From Colimorpha sp045222295 (GTDB lineage: Bacteria; Bacteroidota; Bacteroidia; Bacteroidales; P3), in contig JBGUXP010000004.1 in the NCBI GenBank assembly GCA_045222295.1, positions 5,068-69,067 of the forward strand: a stretch of 64,000 nt of DNA. The letters are read 5' to 3'. Each line of letters starts with the position of its first letter. Position 1 is the stretch's first letter. This document shows, piece by piece, positions 51,300-59,309 of the stretch. A program made the position numbers and the translations under genes. The notes below the pieces were generated by a model, which had not been told where the DNA came from, did no database searches, and was given only the letters and a program-made list of their open reading frames with translations.

Positions 51300-52319
51300 A
51301 TGAACAGAGGCAAGAACATCTGCAAGGAGTTGAAGGCCGTCCGCAAGCGGATTGCCGAGGAAAACGGCATACCGCTAGAGATTCCGGAGTGTACATACAA
51401 CGGGCCGTGCAAGGGTACCTGTCCGCGCTGCGAGAGCGAGGTGAGGTATTTGGAGAATGAATTGGCGCGGAGGATACGGATGGGCAAGGTGGCTTCGGTG
51501 GCAGGACTGGCGCTAGGATTGGCGGTGAGCAGCGGCGTGAAGGCGCAGGCGGTGACCCCCACCCCTGACCCCTCCCTCAGGGAGGGGACGGCTGACGCAG
51601 AACAGCAGACGGGCATGTGCGAGGTGACGGGCGTGGTGGTGGACGGCAGAAGCCGCCAGCCGATATCGATGGCAGAGGTGATGCTTCTCAAGAATACTGC
51701 GAAGGCACAAGTGGTGTGGACTGATAGCAATGGATACTATCATTTCAATGTTCGCCGAGGAAGTTATATGCTGGAAGTTAGAGGTGTGGGATATATACCG
51801 TATCGCCGCGGAGTAGTCATCAAAAGAAACTCTTCGGAGCTGGGCGTTATGGAATTGACATACGATGCTTCCCTATATGACACTTACGATACTCCCCAAG
51901 TGGACACCATCGAGATGATGGGGCCGATGATGGGCGGAGAAGTGGCTGTTGTTTATGATGCGAAAGGCACAGTGATGGATGAAAAGACTCAGGAGCCGAT
52001 TCCTTTTGCCAATGTCTTGATACTTAAGGACGGCAAACAGGTGAGAGGTGCCACTACCGACTTTGATGGCAATTTCAAGACGGACTTGGAGGAGGGTGTA
52101 TATGATTTTGTGGTTACTTTTACCGGATACGAAAAATATTTGCGCACCGGTGTTAAGGTGCCTGACGACCTGCCGTTGAAGATTGGGTTAAGGAATAATG
52201 CAGGGGTATTGGAGGATGTGATTATTGAAGGAGATATGAGAATACCTGTATTTGATATTGGTCCCGATGGAGGTACGCGCACTGAGATACAAGGGGTGCC
52301 GCTCTACATACAATATTAA
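51300..52319 (+). CDS. Paralogue 4: Cys-rich N-domain with two carboxypeptidase-regulatory-like domains
   Basis: This 339-residue protein has the shared N-domain (MNRGKNICKELK; five Cys) and the AVSSGVKAQ end of paralogue 2. A second type of palindromic element encodes TPTPDPSLREGT just after it. Two CarboxypepD-regulatory-like domains follow. The first is CEVTGVVVDGRSRQPISMAE ... GYYHFNVRRGSYMLEV, and the second is GTVMDEKTQEPIPFANVLIL ... DFDGNFKTDLEEGVYDFVV. Such domains usually precede TonB-dependent receptors, but no barrel follows here. Secretion to the periplasm or surface is inferred. Confidence 0.75.
   Translation: MNRGKNICKELKAVRKRIAEENGIPLEIPECTYNGPCKGTCPRCESEVRYLENELARRIRMGKVASVAGLALGLAVSSGVKAQAVTPTPDPSLREGTADAEQQTGMCEVTGVVVDGRSRQPISMAEVMLLKNTAKAQVVWTDSNGYYHFNVRRGSYMLEVRGVGYIPYRRGVVIKRNSSELGVMELTYDASLYDTYDTPQVDTIEMMGPMMGGEVAVVYDAKGTVMDEKTQEPIPFANVLILKDGKQVRGATTDFDGNFKTDLEEGVYDFVVTFTGYEKYLRTGVKVPDDLPLKIGLRNNAGVLEDVIIEGDMRIPVFDIGPDGGTRTEIQGVPLYIQY
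51553..51590 (+). repeat. Second palindromic element type in paralogue 4
   Basis: CCCCTCCC, loop TCA and GGGAGGGG (51569-51587) are preceded by GACCCCCACCCCTGA. The element is translated in frame as TPTPDPSLREG. Confidence 0.82.
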
Positions 52320-52348
52320 TAATCGTTGAATTTGCTGTTAAATAAGAT

Positions 52349-52990
52349 ATGGAAGGGGTACCGTTCATAGGCATTGACCGTCACAGGATAGGCATCGACG
52401 GGGTGGGGGTGACCACGCTGGCGGCCTTCCATGGATGTCCGCTGAGGTGTAAGTACTGTTTGAACCACCGCTGTCTCGAGGCTCCCGACAATCTGCCGCG
52501 CTACACACCAGAGCAGCTCTACAATTATGTGGGGGTGGACAATCTTTATTTTATCGCCACCGGCGGCGGTGTCTGTTTCGGCGGCGGCGAGCCGCTGCTG
52601 AGGGTGGATTTCCTCACCGAGTTTAAGGAACTCTGTGGCAAGGGATGGAACCTCACGGCGGAGACCTCGCTGCAGGTGCCGCGCGAGGCGGTGGAGCAGG
52701 CCTCCAGTGTGGTCGGCGATTTTATCGTCGACATCAAGGAGAGCAACCCCGACACCTATAAGGCCTACACAGGCGGCGACGCGCAGCGCGCCTGGGACAA
52801 CCTTGAATGGCTGATACAAAAAAAGGGACCCGAACATGTGATTGTCCGAGTCCCGTTGATTCCTGATTTCAACACCGAAGCCGACTGCGACCGCACGGCC
52901 GAGCGCCTGAAGGCGATGGGTGTCACCAAGATTGATAGGTTTACCTATAAGCCTCACCCCCGGCCCCTCTCCGAGCGGAGAGGGGAGTAG
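52349..52990 (+). CDS. Radical SAM protein, pyruvate formate-lyase activase-like
   Basis: This 213-residue protein has the cluster motif CPLRCKYC (residues 30-37), a GGGVCFGGGEPLL segment and the strand-helix pattern of PflA-like activases (NLTAETSLQVP ... DFIVDIKESNPDTYKAYTGG). The substrate enzyme is not in the window. The last residues (PHPRPLSERRGE) and the stop are encoded by a hairpin element, so the natural C-terminus after FTYK may have been cut or extended. It lies 29 bp after paralogue 4 on the same strand and may belong to that operon by position only. Confidence 0.83.
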   Translation: MEGVPFIGIDRHRIGIDGVGVTTLAAFHGCPLRCKYCLNHRCLEAPDNLPRYTPEQLYNYVGVDNLYFIATGGGVCFGGGEPLLRVDFLTEFKELCGKGWNLTAETSLQVPREAVEQASSVVGDFIVDIKESNPDTYKAYTGGDAQRAWDNLEWLIQKKGPEHVIVRVPLIPDFNTEADCDRTAERLKAMGVTKIDRFTYKPHPRPLSERRGE

Positions 52991-53042
52991 AATGTGTGGT
53001 ATCTATCCCCCTCGCCATTTGGAGAGGGGTTAGGAGTGAGGC
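52951..53042. repeat. Inverted pair of hairpin elements closing two convergent genes
   Basis: GCCTCACCCCCGGCCCCTCTCC is matched in inverse at the right end (GGAGAGGGGTTAGGAGTGAGGC; each given here as one arm, 20-odd bases; cores GCCTCACC and GTGAGGC). Each arm also folds on itself (CTCTCC-GAGC-GGAGAG). Both flanking genes find their stop codons inside the pair. Confidence 0.85.
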
Positions 53043-53971
53043 TGGCAGTCGTGATCGTGGCAGTGTGAACTTTTCGTCTCTAATTCTAATGTGCTGTGGT
53101 GGATGCCGAGGCCGTCGAGCATCTCCTTGACACGGTCGGTGACCTCTTCGAGCATCGATGTTTCGGGGATGACGATGTGGCAGGTGAGGGCCGTCTCGGT
53201 GGTGGAGATGGCCCAGATATGCATGTGGTGCACGTTGAGGACACCCTCGACGGAGGAGATGCGGTTCTGGATGTCGTCGACATCGAAGCCTTCGGGCACG
53301 GCGTCGGTGCTCATGCGGAGACTCTCGGAGAGGAGGTTCCAAGTACTGACGAGGATGACCACGGCGATGACGATACCGATGATGGGGTCGACGGCCGTCC
53401 AGCCGGTGTATTTGATGACGATGCCGCTGACAACCACGCCGACGCTGACCAGCGTGTCGGCCAGCATGTGGAGGAATGCTCCGCGGGTGTTGATGTCGTG
53501 CTGGTTCTGACGGCTGAGGACCCAGGCGGTGATGCCGTTGATGACGATGCCCACCGAGGCAGTCCAGATGATGAGGTCGGCACCTACATCAGAGGGGTGG
53601 AAGAACTTGTCGACGCTCTCGACGATGATGGCGCCTACGGCCACCAGAAGGATGATGGCGTTGAGTAGCGAGATGAGCACCGAGGCTTTGCGGTGGCCAT
53701 AGGTGAAGCGCTTGGTGGCGTGGCTCGAGGCCAGTTTGAGGGCTATCATGGCCAGGATGAGCGAGAAGACATCGCTGAGGTTGTGTCCGGCATCGGAGAG
53801 GAGGCCCAGCGAGTTGCCGACGATACCGGCGATGACCTCGACGATGACGAAGGCCAGGTTGAGCGCTACGGCTACGATATAGATAGTAGACAACTTCTCT
53901 ACTACGTGCGCGTGATGGTGACCGTGATGGTCGTGAGCATGCTCGTGCTCATGATGATGTTCGTGCGTCAT
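53030..53971 (-). CDS. Cation diffusion facilitator efflux protein
   Basis: This 313-residue CDF transporter probably exports Zn2+ or a related ion in exchange for protons. The N-terminus is histidine-rich (EHHHEHEHAHDHHGHHH). Six membrane helices are visible, with the metal site in LLSDAGHNLSDVF and HMLADTLVSVGVV. The C-terminal cytoplasmic domain has HHMHIWAISTTETALTCHIV. The tail CHDHDCQPHS is metal-ligand-rich, and its last codons come from the hairpin element. A -7 box lies upstream. Confidence 0.93.
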   Translation of the reverse strand: MTHEHHHEHEHAHDHHGHHHAHVVEKLSTIYIVAVALNLAFVIVEVIAGIVGNSLGLLSDAGHNLSDVFSLILAMIALKLASSHATKRFTYGHRKASVLISLLNAIILLVAVGAIIVESVDKFFHPSDVGADLIIWTASVGIVINGITAWVLSRQNQHDINTRGAFLHMLADTLVSVGVVVSGIVIKYTGWTAVDPIIGIVIAVVILVSTWNLLSESLRMSTDAVPEGFDVDDIQNRISSVEGVLNVHHMHIWAISTTETALTCHIVIPETSMLEEVTDRVKEMLDGLGIHHSTLELETKSSHCHDHDCQPHS

Positions 53972-54003
53972 AATTATTGCTTTTTTGTTTGATTTTCTGT
54001 TTG

Positions 54004-54011
54004 CAAAATTA
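54004..54011 (-). promoter_or_regulatory. -7 box upstream of the cation efflux gene
   Basis: The minus strand reads TAATTTTG (CAAAATTA on plus), 33 bp upstream of the ATG. The -33 element is not clear. Confidence 0.55.
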
Positions 54012-54031
54012 CGAACATTTCTGGAAACGGA

Positions 54032-54066
54032 AGGCTCACCAACATTGGTGAAACGATGGTGAGCCT
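54032..54066. repeat. Inverted repeat between frdB and the cation efflux gene
   Basis: AGGCTCACC (54032-54040) and GGTGAGCCT (54058-54066) form a 9-bp stem. On the plus strand a T-rich run follows, but both neighbours are on minus, so a terminator role is uncertain. The 164-bp gap (53972-54135) holds no gene. Confidence 0.6.
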
Positions 54067-54135
54067 AGGGGTTGTTTTTTATTTTTCGACTAGTCGTCTT
54101 TGCGTTTGTGGGCATAGGTTTGGCCCCAAACACGG

Positions 54136-54894
54136 TTATTCGTTGCGGTCTCGACCGAACAACTGACCTATCCAGTTGCGGTTCAGGCGGGCGATGTTCT
54201 GGCGCTTGATTTGTTTGGGACACTCGGCCTCGCAGGCGTAGGTGTTGGTGCAGGAGCCGAATCCGAGTTCGTCCATCTTGCAGACCATCTTCTTGACGCG
54301 GTCCATGGCCTCGGGCTGACCCTGCGGCAGGAGGGCAAGGTGGCTCACCTTGGCACCGACGAAGAGCATGGCGGAGGCGTTCTTACAGGCAGCCACGCAG
54401 GCACCGCAGCCGATGCAGGCGGCAGCATCCATAGCTTGGTCGGCCTTGTGCTTGGGCACCAGGATATTGTTGGCATCGGGCACGCCGCCGGTGGTGGCGC
54501 TGATATAGCCGCCGGCCTGGATAATCTTGTCGAAGGCGGTGCGGTCGACCACGAGGTCGCGGATGACGGGGAAGGCTTTGGCACGCCAAGGCTCAATCCA
54601 GATTTCGTCGCCGTCGTTGAAGTGGCGCATGTGGAGTTGGCAGGTGGTCACGCCATCGTCGTTGCCGTGGGGACGGCCGTTGATGTAAAGACCGCACATG
54701 CCACAGATACCCTCGCGGCAGTCGTTGTCGAAGCAGACGGGGTGGGCGATGTGGTCGTTGATGAGCTGCTCATTGAGCTGGTCGAGCATCTCGAGGAACG
54801 AGCATTCGGCACTGATATTGTCAATGTGATAGGTCTCGAAATGGCCTTTGGCGTGGGCATTCTCCTGACGCCAGATATGTAGTGTGAATTTCAT
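54136..54894 (-). CDS. frdB: Fumarate reductase iron-sulfur subunit
   Basis: This 252-residue subunit links the flavoprotein to the membrane quinone site. The [2Fe-2S] ligands are in CFDNDCREGICGMCGLYING (with a further Cys near VTTCQLHM). Further clusters use CIGCGACVAACKNAS and a CEAECPKQIKR segment, with a YACEAECP end. Length and order are normal for the Bacteroidota succinate:quinone oxidoreductase. It follows frdA by 3 bp. Physiological direction (fumarate reduction) is inferred from the anaerobic context. Confidence 0.94.
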   Translation of the reverse strand: MKFTLHIWRQENAHAKGHFETYHIDNISAECSFLEMLDQLNEQLINDHIAHPVCFDNDCREGICGMCGLYINGRPHGNDDGVTTCQLHMRHFNDGDEIWIEPWRAKAFPVIRDLVVDRTAFDKIIQAGGYISATTGGVPDANNILVPKHKADQAMDAAACIGCGACVAACKNASAMLFVGAKVSHLALLPQGQPEAMDRVKKMVCKMDELGFGSCTNTYACEAECPKQIKRQNIARLNRNWIGQLFGRDRNE

Positions 54895-54897
54895 GGC

Positions 54898-56850
54898 TTA
54901 CTTGTAATTACGTTTGACTATCTGGATGTGCTCGTAGTTGAGCTCTTCCTTATGCATCACTTCGGGTTTGTCGTGGCCTTGATACTCCCAGGCAGCGACG
55001 AACATGAAGTTCTCGTCGTCGCGCTGCGTCTCACCATCTTCGGTCTGGTGCTCAATGCGGAAGTGTCCGCCGCAGGACTCTTCGCGCTGGGCGGCATCGG
55101 CGACGATGAGGCGTGCCAGTTCGAAGTAGTCTTCCAGACGGTAGGCTTTCTCGAGCTCGGGATTCATCTCGCCGACCTTGCCGGGGATGGTGACATGCTG
55201 ATAGAAGTCGGCCTCGAGTTCGGCAATCTTCTGCTCGGCGGTAGCCAGACTCTCCTTGCTGCGGGCCATACCGCAGTATTCCCACATGATGCGTCCGAGG
55301 GCTTTGTGGTAGTGGTCGACGGAGAAGCTGGAGCTTCCGGAATTTCCGGAGATGGTCATCAAGCCATCGAGGCGGGCGCGCACGTTTGCTTCAGCTTCGT
55401 CGAACTCCGGACCTTCGGCTTTAATCTTGCCGACGTAAATCTGGTCGGCGAGGTAGTTCTGGAGGGTGTAGGGGAGGACGAAGTAGCCGTCGGCGAGACC
55501 CTGCATGAGGGCGGAGGCACCGAGGCGGTTGGCGCCGTGGTCGCTGAAGTTGGCCTCACCCGCAGCGAAGAGGCCGGGGATGGTGGTCTGCAACTCATAG
55601 TCGACCCAGAGGCCGCCCATAGTGTAGTGAATGGCGGGGTAGATCATCATCGGGTACTCGTAGGGATCCACGTCGACAATCTTCTGGTACATCTGGAAGA
55701 GGTTGCCATATTTCTGCTCGACGACATTACGGCCGAGGCGTTTGATGGCATCGGCGAAGTCGAGGTAGACGGCCAGGCCGGTGGGGCCTACGCCGTAGCC
55801 GGCATCGCAGCGCTCCTTGGCGGCACGGCTGGCGACATCGCGCGGCACCAGGTTGCCGAAAGCGGGATAGCGGCGCTCGAGGTAGTAGTCGCGGTCTTCC
55901 TCGGCGATATCGAGGGCGGTCTTTTCACCGCGGCGGATGGCTTCGGCATCCTCTTTCTTCTTGGGAACCCAGATGCGGCCGTCGTTACGGAGCGACTCAC
56001 TCATGAGGGTGAGTTTTGACTGGTAGTCGCCGTGGACGGGGATGCAGGTAGGGTGGATCTGCACGTAGCAGGGGTTGGCGAAGGCGGCGCCGCGACGGTG
56101 GCAGACCCAGGCGGCGGAGCCGTTGCTGTTCATGGCGTTGGTGGAGAGGTAGTAGATGTTGCCATAACCACCGGAGGCCACCACGACTGCATGGGCGGCG
56201 TAACGCTCCAGTTCGCCGGTGACGAGGTTGCGGACGATGATACCGCGGGCGCGGCCGTCTTTGACCACAAGGTCCATCATCTCGTGACGCTCGTGCAGCA
56301 CCACGGTGCCACGGGCAATCTCACGGCTCAGGGCACCATAGGCGCCCAGCAGCAGCTGCTGGCCGGTCTGGCCGCGGGCGTAGAAGGTTCGGGAGACCTG
56401 TGCACCTCCGAAGGAACGGTTGTCGAGCAGACCGCTATAGTCGCGGGCGAAGGGAACGCCCTGGGCGACACACTGGTCGATGATGTCGCCGCTGACCTCA
56501 GCCAGACGGTAGACGTTGGCTTCACGGGCACGGTAGTCGCCACCCTTGATGGTGTCCTTGAAGAGACGCTCCACGCTGTCGCCGTCGTTCTGATAGTTCT
56601 TGGCAGCGTTGATACCGCCTTGTGCGGCGATGGAGTGTGCGCGACGCGGCGAATCCTGGATGCAGAAGATGTCCACATGGAATCCTAGGGCGCCGAGAGA
56701 GGCGGCGGCAGAGGCACCGGCAAGACCGGTACCCACCACGATGATGTCGAGCTTGCGCTTGTTGGCGGGGTTCACCAGTTTTTGCGCGGCTTTGTAATTG
56801 GTCCATTTCTGACTAAGAGGACCTTCGGGTATTTTGGAATCTAATTTCAT
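54898..56850 (-). CDS. frdA: Fumarate reductase flavoprotein subunit
   Basis: This 650-residue subunit carries covalent FAD and the fumarate/succinate site. The FAD motif is VVGTGLAGASAAASLG. RRAHSIAAQGGINAA contains the flavin-linked histidine, and HPTCIPVHGDYQS and FSDHGANRLGASALMQG are catalytic-core blocks. I chose the ATG at 56850 (MKLDSKIPEGPL), the common family start, over an upstream TTG. Last residues NYEHIQIVKRNYK are typical. Expressed between frdC and frdB. Confidence 0.96.
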   Translation of the reverse strand: MKLDSKIPEGPLSQKWTNYKAAQKLVNPANKRKLDIIVVGTGLAGASAAASLGALGFHVDIFCIQDSPRRAHSIAAQGGINAAKNYQNDGDSVERLFKDTIKGGDYRAREANVYRLAEVSGDIIDQCVAQGVPFARDYSGLLDNRSFGGAQVSRTFYARGQTGQQLLLGAYGALSREIARGTVVLHERHEMMDLVVKDGRARGIIVRNLVTGELERYAAHAVVVASGGYGNIYYLSTNAMNSNGSAAWVCHRRGAAFANPCYVQIHPTCIPVHGDYQSKLTLMSESLRNDGRIWVPKKKEDAEAIRRGEKTALDIAEEDRDYYLERRYPAFGNLVPRDVASRAAKERCDAGYGVGPTGLAVYLDFADAIKRLGRNVVEQKYGNLFQMYQKIVDVDPYEYPMMIYPAIHYTMGGLWVDYELQTTIPGLFAAGEANFSDHGANRLGASALMQGLADGYFVLPYTLQNYLADQIYVGKIKAEGPEFDEAEANVRARLDGLMTISGNSGSSSFSVDHYHKALGRIMWEYCGMARSKESLATAEQKIAELEADFYQHVTIPGKVGEMNPELEKAYRLEDYFELARLIVADAAQREESCGGHFRIEHQTEDGETQRDDENFMFVAAWEYQGHDKPEVMHKEELNYEHIQIVKRNYK

Positions 56851-56864
56851 TTTCTTTTCTTTTT

Positions 56865-56921
56865 TCAATCAGAACCATCAGAACTATCAGAATCTCTTTT
56901 TGTTCTTTTCGTTCTGATTGA
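56865..56921. repeat. Tandem and inverted repeat in the frdC-frdA spacer
   Basis: Three 9-bp ATCAGAACC-type units start the region. TCAATCAGAAC (56865-56875) and its exact inverse GTTCTGATTGA (56911-56921) bound it, giving an 11-bp stem in the mRNA just upstream of frdA. Confidence 0.8.
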
Positions 56922-56936
56922 GATTACTTTATTTGG

Positions 56937-57902
56937 TTAAAGGCCGAGGTAGACGAGGATGGGCACACAGGCGAAGCCGAGGACGATAACCCAGGTGTAG
57001 ATTTTGCCGAGGACTTCGATGATGGGGTTGTAGCGGTAGTTGTTCAGACCGAGGGACTGGAAGACCGAGGGGAAGGCGTGGGTGAGGTGGAGGAAGATGA
57101 TGAGGAAGAAGAAGAGGTAGCCGATGACGATATGCAGGTGGCTGAACTTCTCGCGGGTGAGGTAGTAGAAGTCGGGCTCCACGCCGCAGTCAGGTGCTTT
57201 CTCTTTCAGCATGGTGCGCTGCTCGTAGTTGAGGTGGCGTATCCATTTGTGGTCGTCGGAAAAATTCTGCTCGGCCATGGCGTTGCTGAGGAGCTCGGCG
57301 ACAGGCACCGCGTTGCGGAGGTTCTGGAGATTGTTCTCCATCTCGGCCTGCTGGTCGGGAGTCATCTGGTTGGCATACATAGCCATCTGGCTTTCGACAT
57401 TGGCCACCACGTCGGCAGGAGTCATGCCGCTCTGGGCAGAATACTGCATGAGGGTGTTGACCTCGTCGTTCTGCAGTTTCTCCACCTCAACCATGTATTT
57501 GCCCTTGACGACACCCACTTTGACAAAGTAGAAGTCGTAGAAGTGGATGCAGATGCAGGCGAAGATGAGGATACCGGTCCACACCATGAGTTTGGAAGCG
57601 GGGTGGGTCTTAGTACGTGAGGGCTGGTGGTAGCGTGTGGGGCGAGCCAGACGGTTGGTCACGGCGAGCCAGATGGTGAGGGCTATGTGCAGCAGGATGA
57701 CGCCCAGCAACACCAGCTCGAATATCTTCACCACCCAGTTGGTGCCCATGAAATGGCAGAAGGCGGAATACCATGCGCCGTCGTCATGGCGCAGGATGAA
57801 GAGGTTGGCTGTCATGTGGAACAAGAGGAAGAGCAGCAGGAAGCCGCCGACCAAGGCCACTAACATCTTCTTCGTAATGGAGTGTATCTTCGGTAAATTC
57901 AT
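56937..57902 (-). CDS. frdC: Fumarate reductase cytochrome b subunit with long periplasmic insert
   Basis: This 321-residue b-type membrane anchor has five helices: MLVALVGGFLLLFLLFHMTAN, a second helix after NWVVKIFELVLLG, KLMVWTGILIFACICIHFY, HLHIVIGYLFFFLIIFLHLTH and a last GKIYTWVIVLGFACVPIL. The histidines in HMTAN, LLHIAL, IHFYDFY and HLTHAF are likely heme ligands. Related Bacteroidota subunits have about 225-230 residues. Here about 90 extra residues (around 135-245, including NTLMQYSAQSGMTPADVV) lie between helices 3 and 4. The insert contains no repeat and seems genuine. Confidence 0.9.
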   Translation of the reverse strand: MNLPKIHSITKKMLVALVGGFLLLFLLFHMTANLFILRHDDGAWYSAFCHFMGTNWVVKIFELVLLGVILLHIALTIWLAVTNRLARPTRYHQPSRTKTHPASKLMVWTGILIFACICIHFYDFYFVKVGVVKGKYMVEVEKLQNDEVNTLMQYSAQSGMTPADVVANVESQMAMYANQMTPDQQAEMENNLQNLRNAVPVAELLSNAMAEQNFSDDHKWIRHLNYEQRTMLKEKAPDCGVEPDFYYLTREKFSHLHIVIGYLFFFLIIFLHLTHAFPSVFQSLGLNNYRYNPIIEVLGKIYTWVIVLGFACVPILVYLGL

Positions 57903-57946
57903 ATAGGTGAATATTATATGTTTTTATTATTACGTTTTTGAGTGTG

Positions 57947-57954
57947 CAAATATA
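57947..57954 (-). promoter_or_regulatory. -7 box upstream of frdC
   Basis: The minus strand reads TATATTTG (CAAATATA on plus), 45 bp upstream of the ATG. It ends 10 bp before the nqrF stop, and the -33 region falls inside nqrF. No clear -33 element was seen. Confidence 0.5.
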
Positions 57955-57963
57955 CACATTTTT

Positions 57964-59268
57964 TTATTTCTTAGGAGCGCCGCCTCCAAAGTCGTCATAG
58001 GCGATGTTTTCGGGTTGGACACCCAGGCTGTCGAGCATTTTGACCACGGCACTGCTCATGGGACCGGGACCGCACATGTAGTATTCGATATCCTCGGGAG
58101 CGGGATGGTTCTTGAGGTAGGTGTCGTACATCACATTGTGGACGAATCCTGCGGTATATTTCACTCCTGCGGCATCTGCTGCCGGGTCGGGGCGGTCGAG
58201 AGCCAGGTGGAAGTGGAAGTTGGTGTGGTCTTTCTCCAGCTGGTGGAAGTCGTCGAGATAGAACACCTCGTTAAGTGCACGTGCACCATAGAAGTAGTGC
58301 ATGGGGCGCTGTTGGCAGTTGAGGGTACGTGTGAGATGCATGATTTGAGCACGCAGGGGAGCCATGCCGGCACCACCGCCTACCCATATCATCTCGTTGC
58401 CCTTCGGGTCGTCGGTCCAGGTGCCGTTTTCGGTACCACGGACACTGAATTCGCCATAAGGACCACTCATGATGACCTTGTCGCCGGGCTTCAACGAGAA
58501 AATGTAGCTGGAGGCGATACCGGGGTTGACGTTCTGGAAGCCGCTGCGGTCGGCGGTGAAGGGCGGTGTGGCGATACGCACGGTAAGCATGAAGACATCG
58601 CCTTCGGCAGGATAGTTGGCCATGGAGTAGGCACGTACCGTAGGCTCGGTATTGACGCAGACGAGGTCGAACATCTTGAATTTCTCCCATGCCGGCAGGT
58701 ATTCTTCGCCGATGAGGCTCTTGTCAAACGAGCTGTAGGGGATGCGGAAGGTGGGAATCTTGATCTGTGCGTAGGAGCCAGGCACGAAGTCCATGTGCTC
58801 GCCGGCAGGCAGCTGCACTTTGAACTCCTTGATGAAGGTGGCCACATTGCGGTTGGAGACCACGGTGCACTCGTATTCCTTGATGCTGAGGATGCTCTCG
58901 GGAAGTTTCAGGCTCAGGTCTTCCTTGACCTTCACCTGGCAGCCGAGACGCCAGCCTTCCTGCTGCTGTTTGCGGGTGAAGAATCCCTTTTCGGTCGGGA
59001 GGATGCTCCCGCCGCCTTTCACCACACGGCATTTGCACTGGCCACAACTGCCTTTGCCGCCGCAGGCTGATGGCAGGTGGATGTCCTGTTCGCCGAGGGT
59101 GGAGATGAGTGTGCCGCCCGTGGGAACGGTCAGCTCTTTGTCGTCGTTAATCGTAATCTTGACGTTGCCCTGCGGGATGAGTTTTGTGCGCAGAATGAGC
59201 AACGCTGCCACCAGTAGCAGGATGACGACCAAGATGATGATTATTGCAGATATAAGTGTTGTTGACAT
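57964..59268 (-). CDS. nqrF: Na+-NQR subunit F
   Basis: This 434-residue subunit takes electrons from NADH. An N-terminal membrane helix (VVILLLVAALLIL) precedes a [2Fe-2S] domain with CGGKGSCGQCKC near residue 70. An FAD domain (RAYSMANYPAEGD) and an NADH domain (WVGGGAGMAPLRAQI and MCGPGPMSSAV) follow. It is the last nqr gene, 42 bp after nqrE, and the frd genes follow on the same strand. Confidence 0.95.
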   Translation of the reverse strand: MSTTLISAIIIILVVILLLVAALLILRTKLIPQGNVKITINDDKELTVPTGGTLISTLGEQDIHLPSACGGKGSCGQCKCRVVKGGGSILPTEKGFFTRKQQQEGWRLGCQVKVKEDLSLKLPESILSIKEYECTVVSNRNVATFIKEFKVQLPAGEHMDFVPGSYAQIKIPTFRIPYSSFDKSLIGEEYLPAWEKFKMFDLVCVNTEPTVRAYSMANYPAEGDVFMLTVRIATPPFTADRSGFQNVNPGIASSYIFSLKPGDKVIMSGPYGEFSVRGTENGTWTDDPKGNEMIWVGGGAGMAPLRAQIMHLTRTLNCQQRPMHYFYGARALNEVFYLDDFHQLEKDHTNFHFHLALDRPDPAADAAGVKYTAGFVHNVMYDTYLKNHPAPEDIEYYMCGPGPMSSAVVKMLDSLGVQPENIAYDDFGGGAPKK

Positions 59269-59309
59269 AAACTATTGGCTTAACTACTTAACTACTGTCT
59301 ACTGAACTA

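Noticed and set aside
49114..53042. CRISPR array or IS ends for the palindromic repeats
   Set aside because: Copies are not evenly spaced, spacers are not uniform, no cas or transposase gene is near, and copies are partly inside reading frames.
53096..53668. Very acidic Asp-rich frame opposite the cation efflux gene
   Set aside because: Composition reflects the reverse complement of Ile/Val/Ser codons in a membrane protein; no independent support.
54032..54066. Terminator of frdB
   Set aside because: The T-rich run is on the plus-strand side, while frdB is transcribed on minus; kept only as an inverted repeat.
54928..56019. 363-codon plus-strand frame opposite frdA
   Set aside because: Antisense shadow caused by codon bias of frdA.
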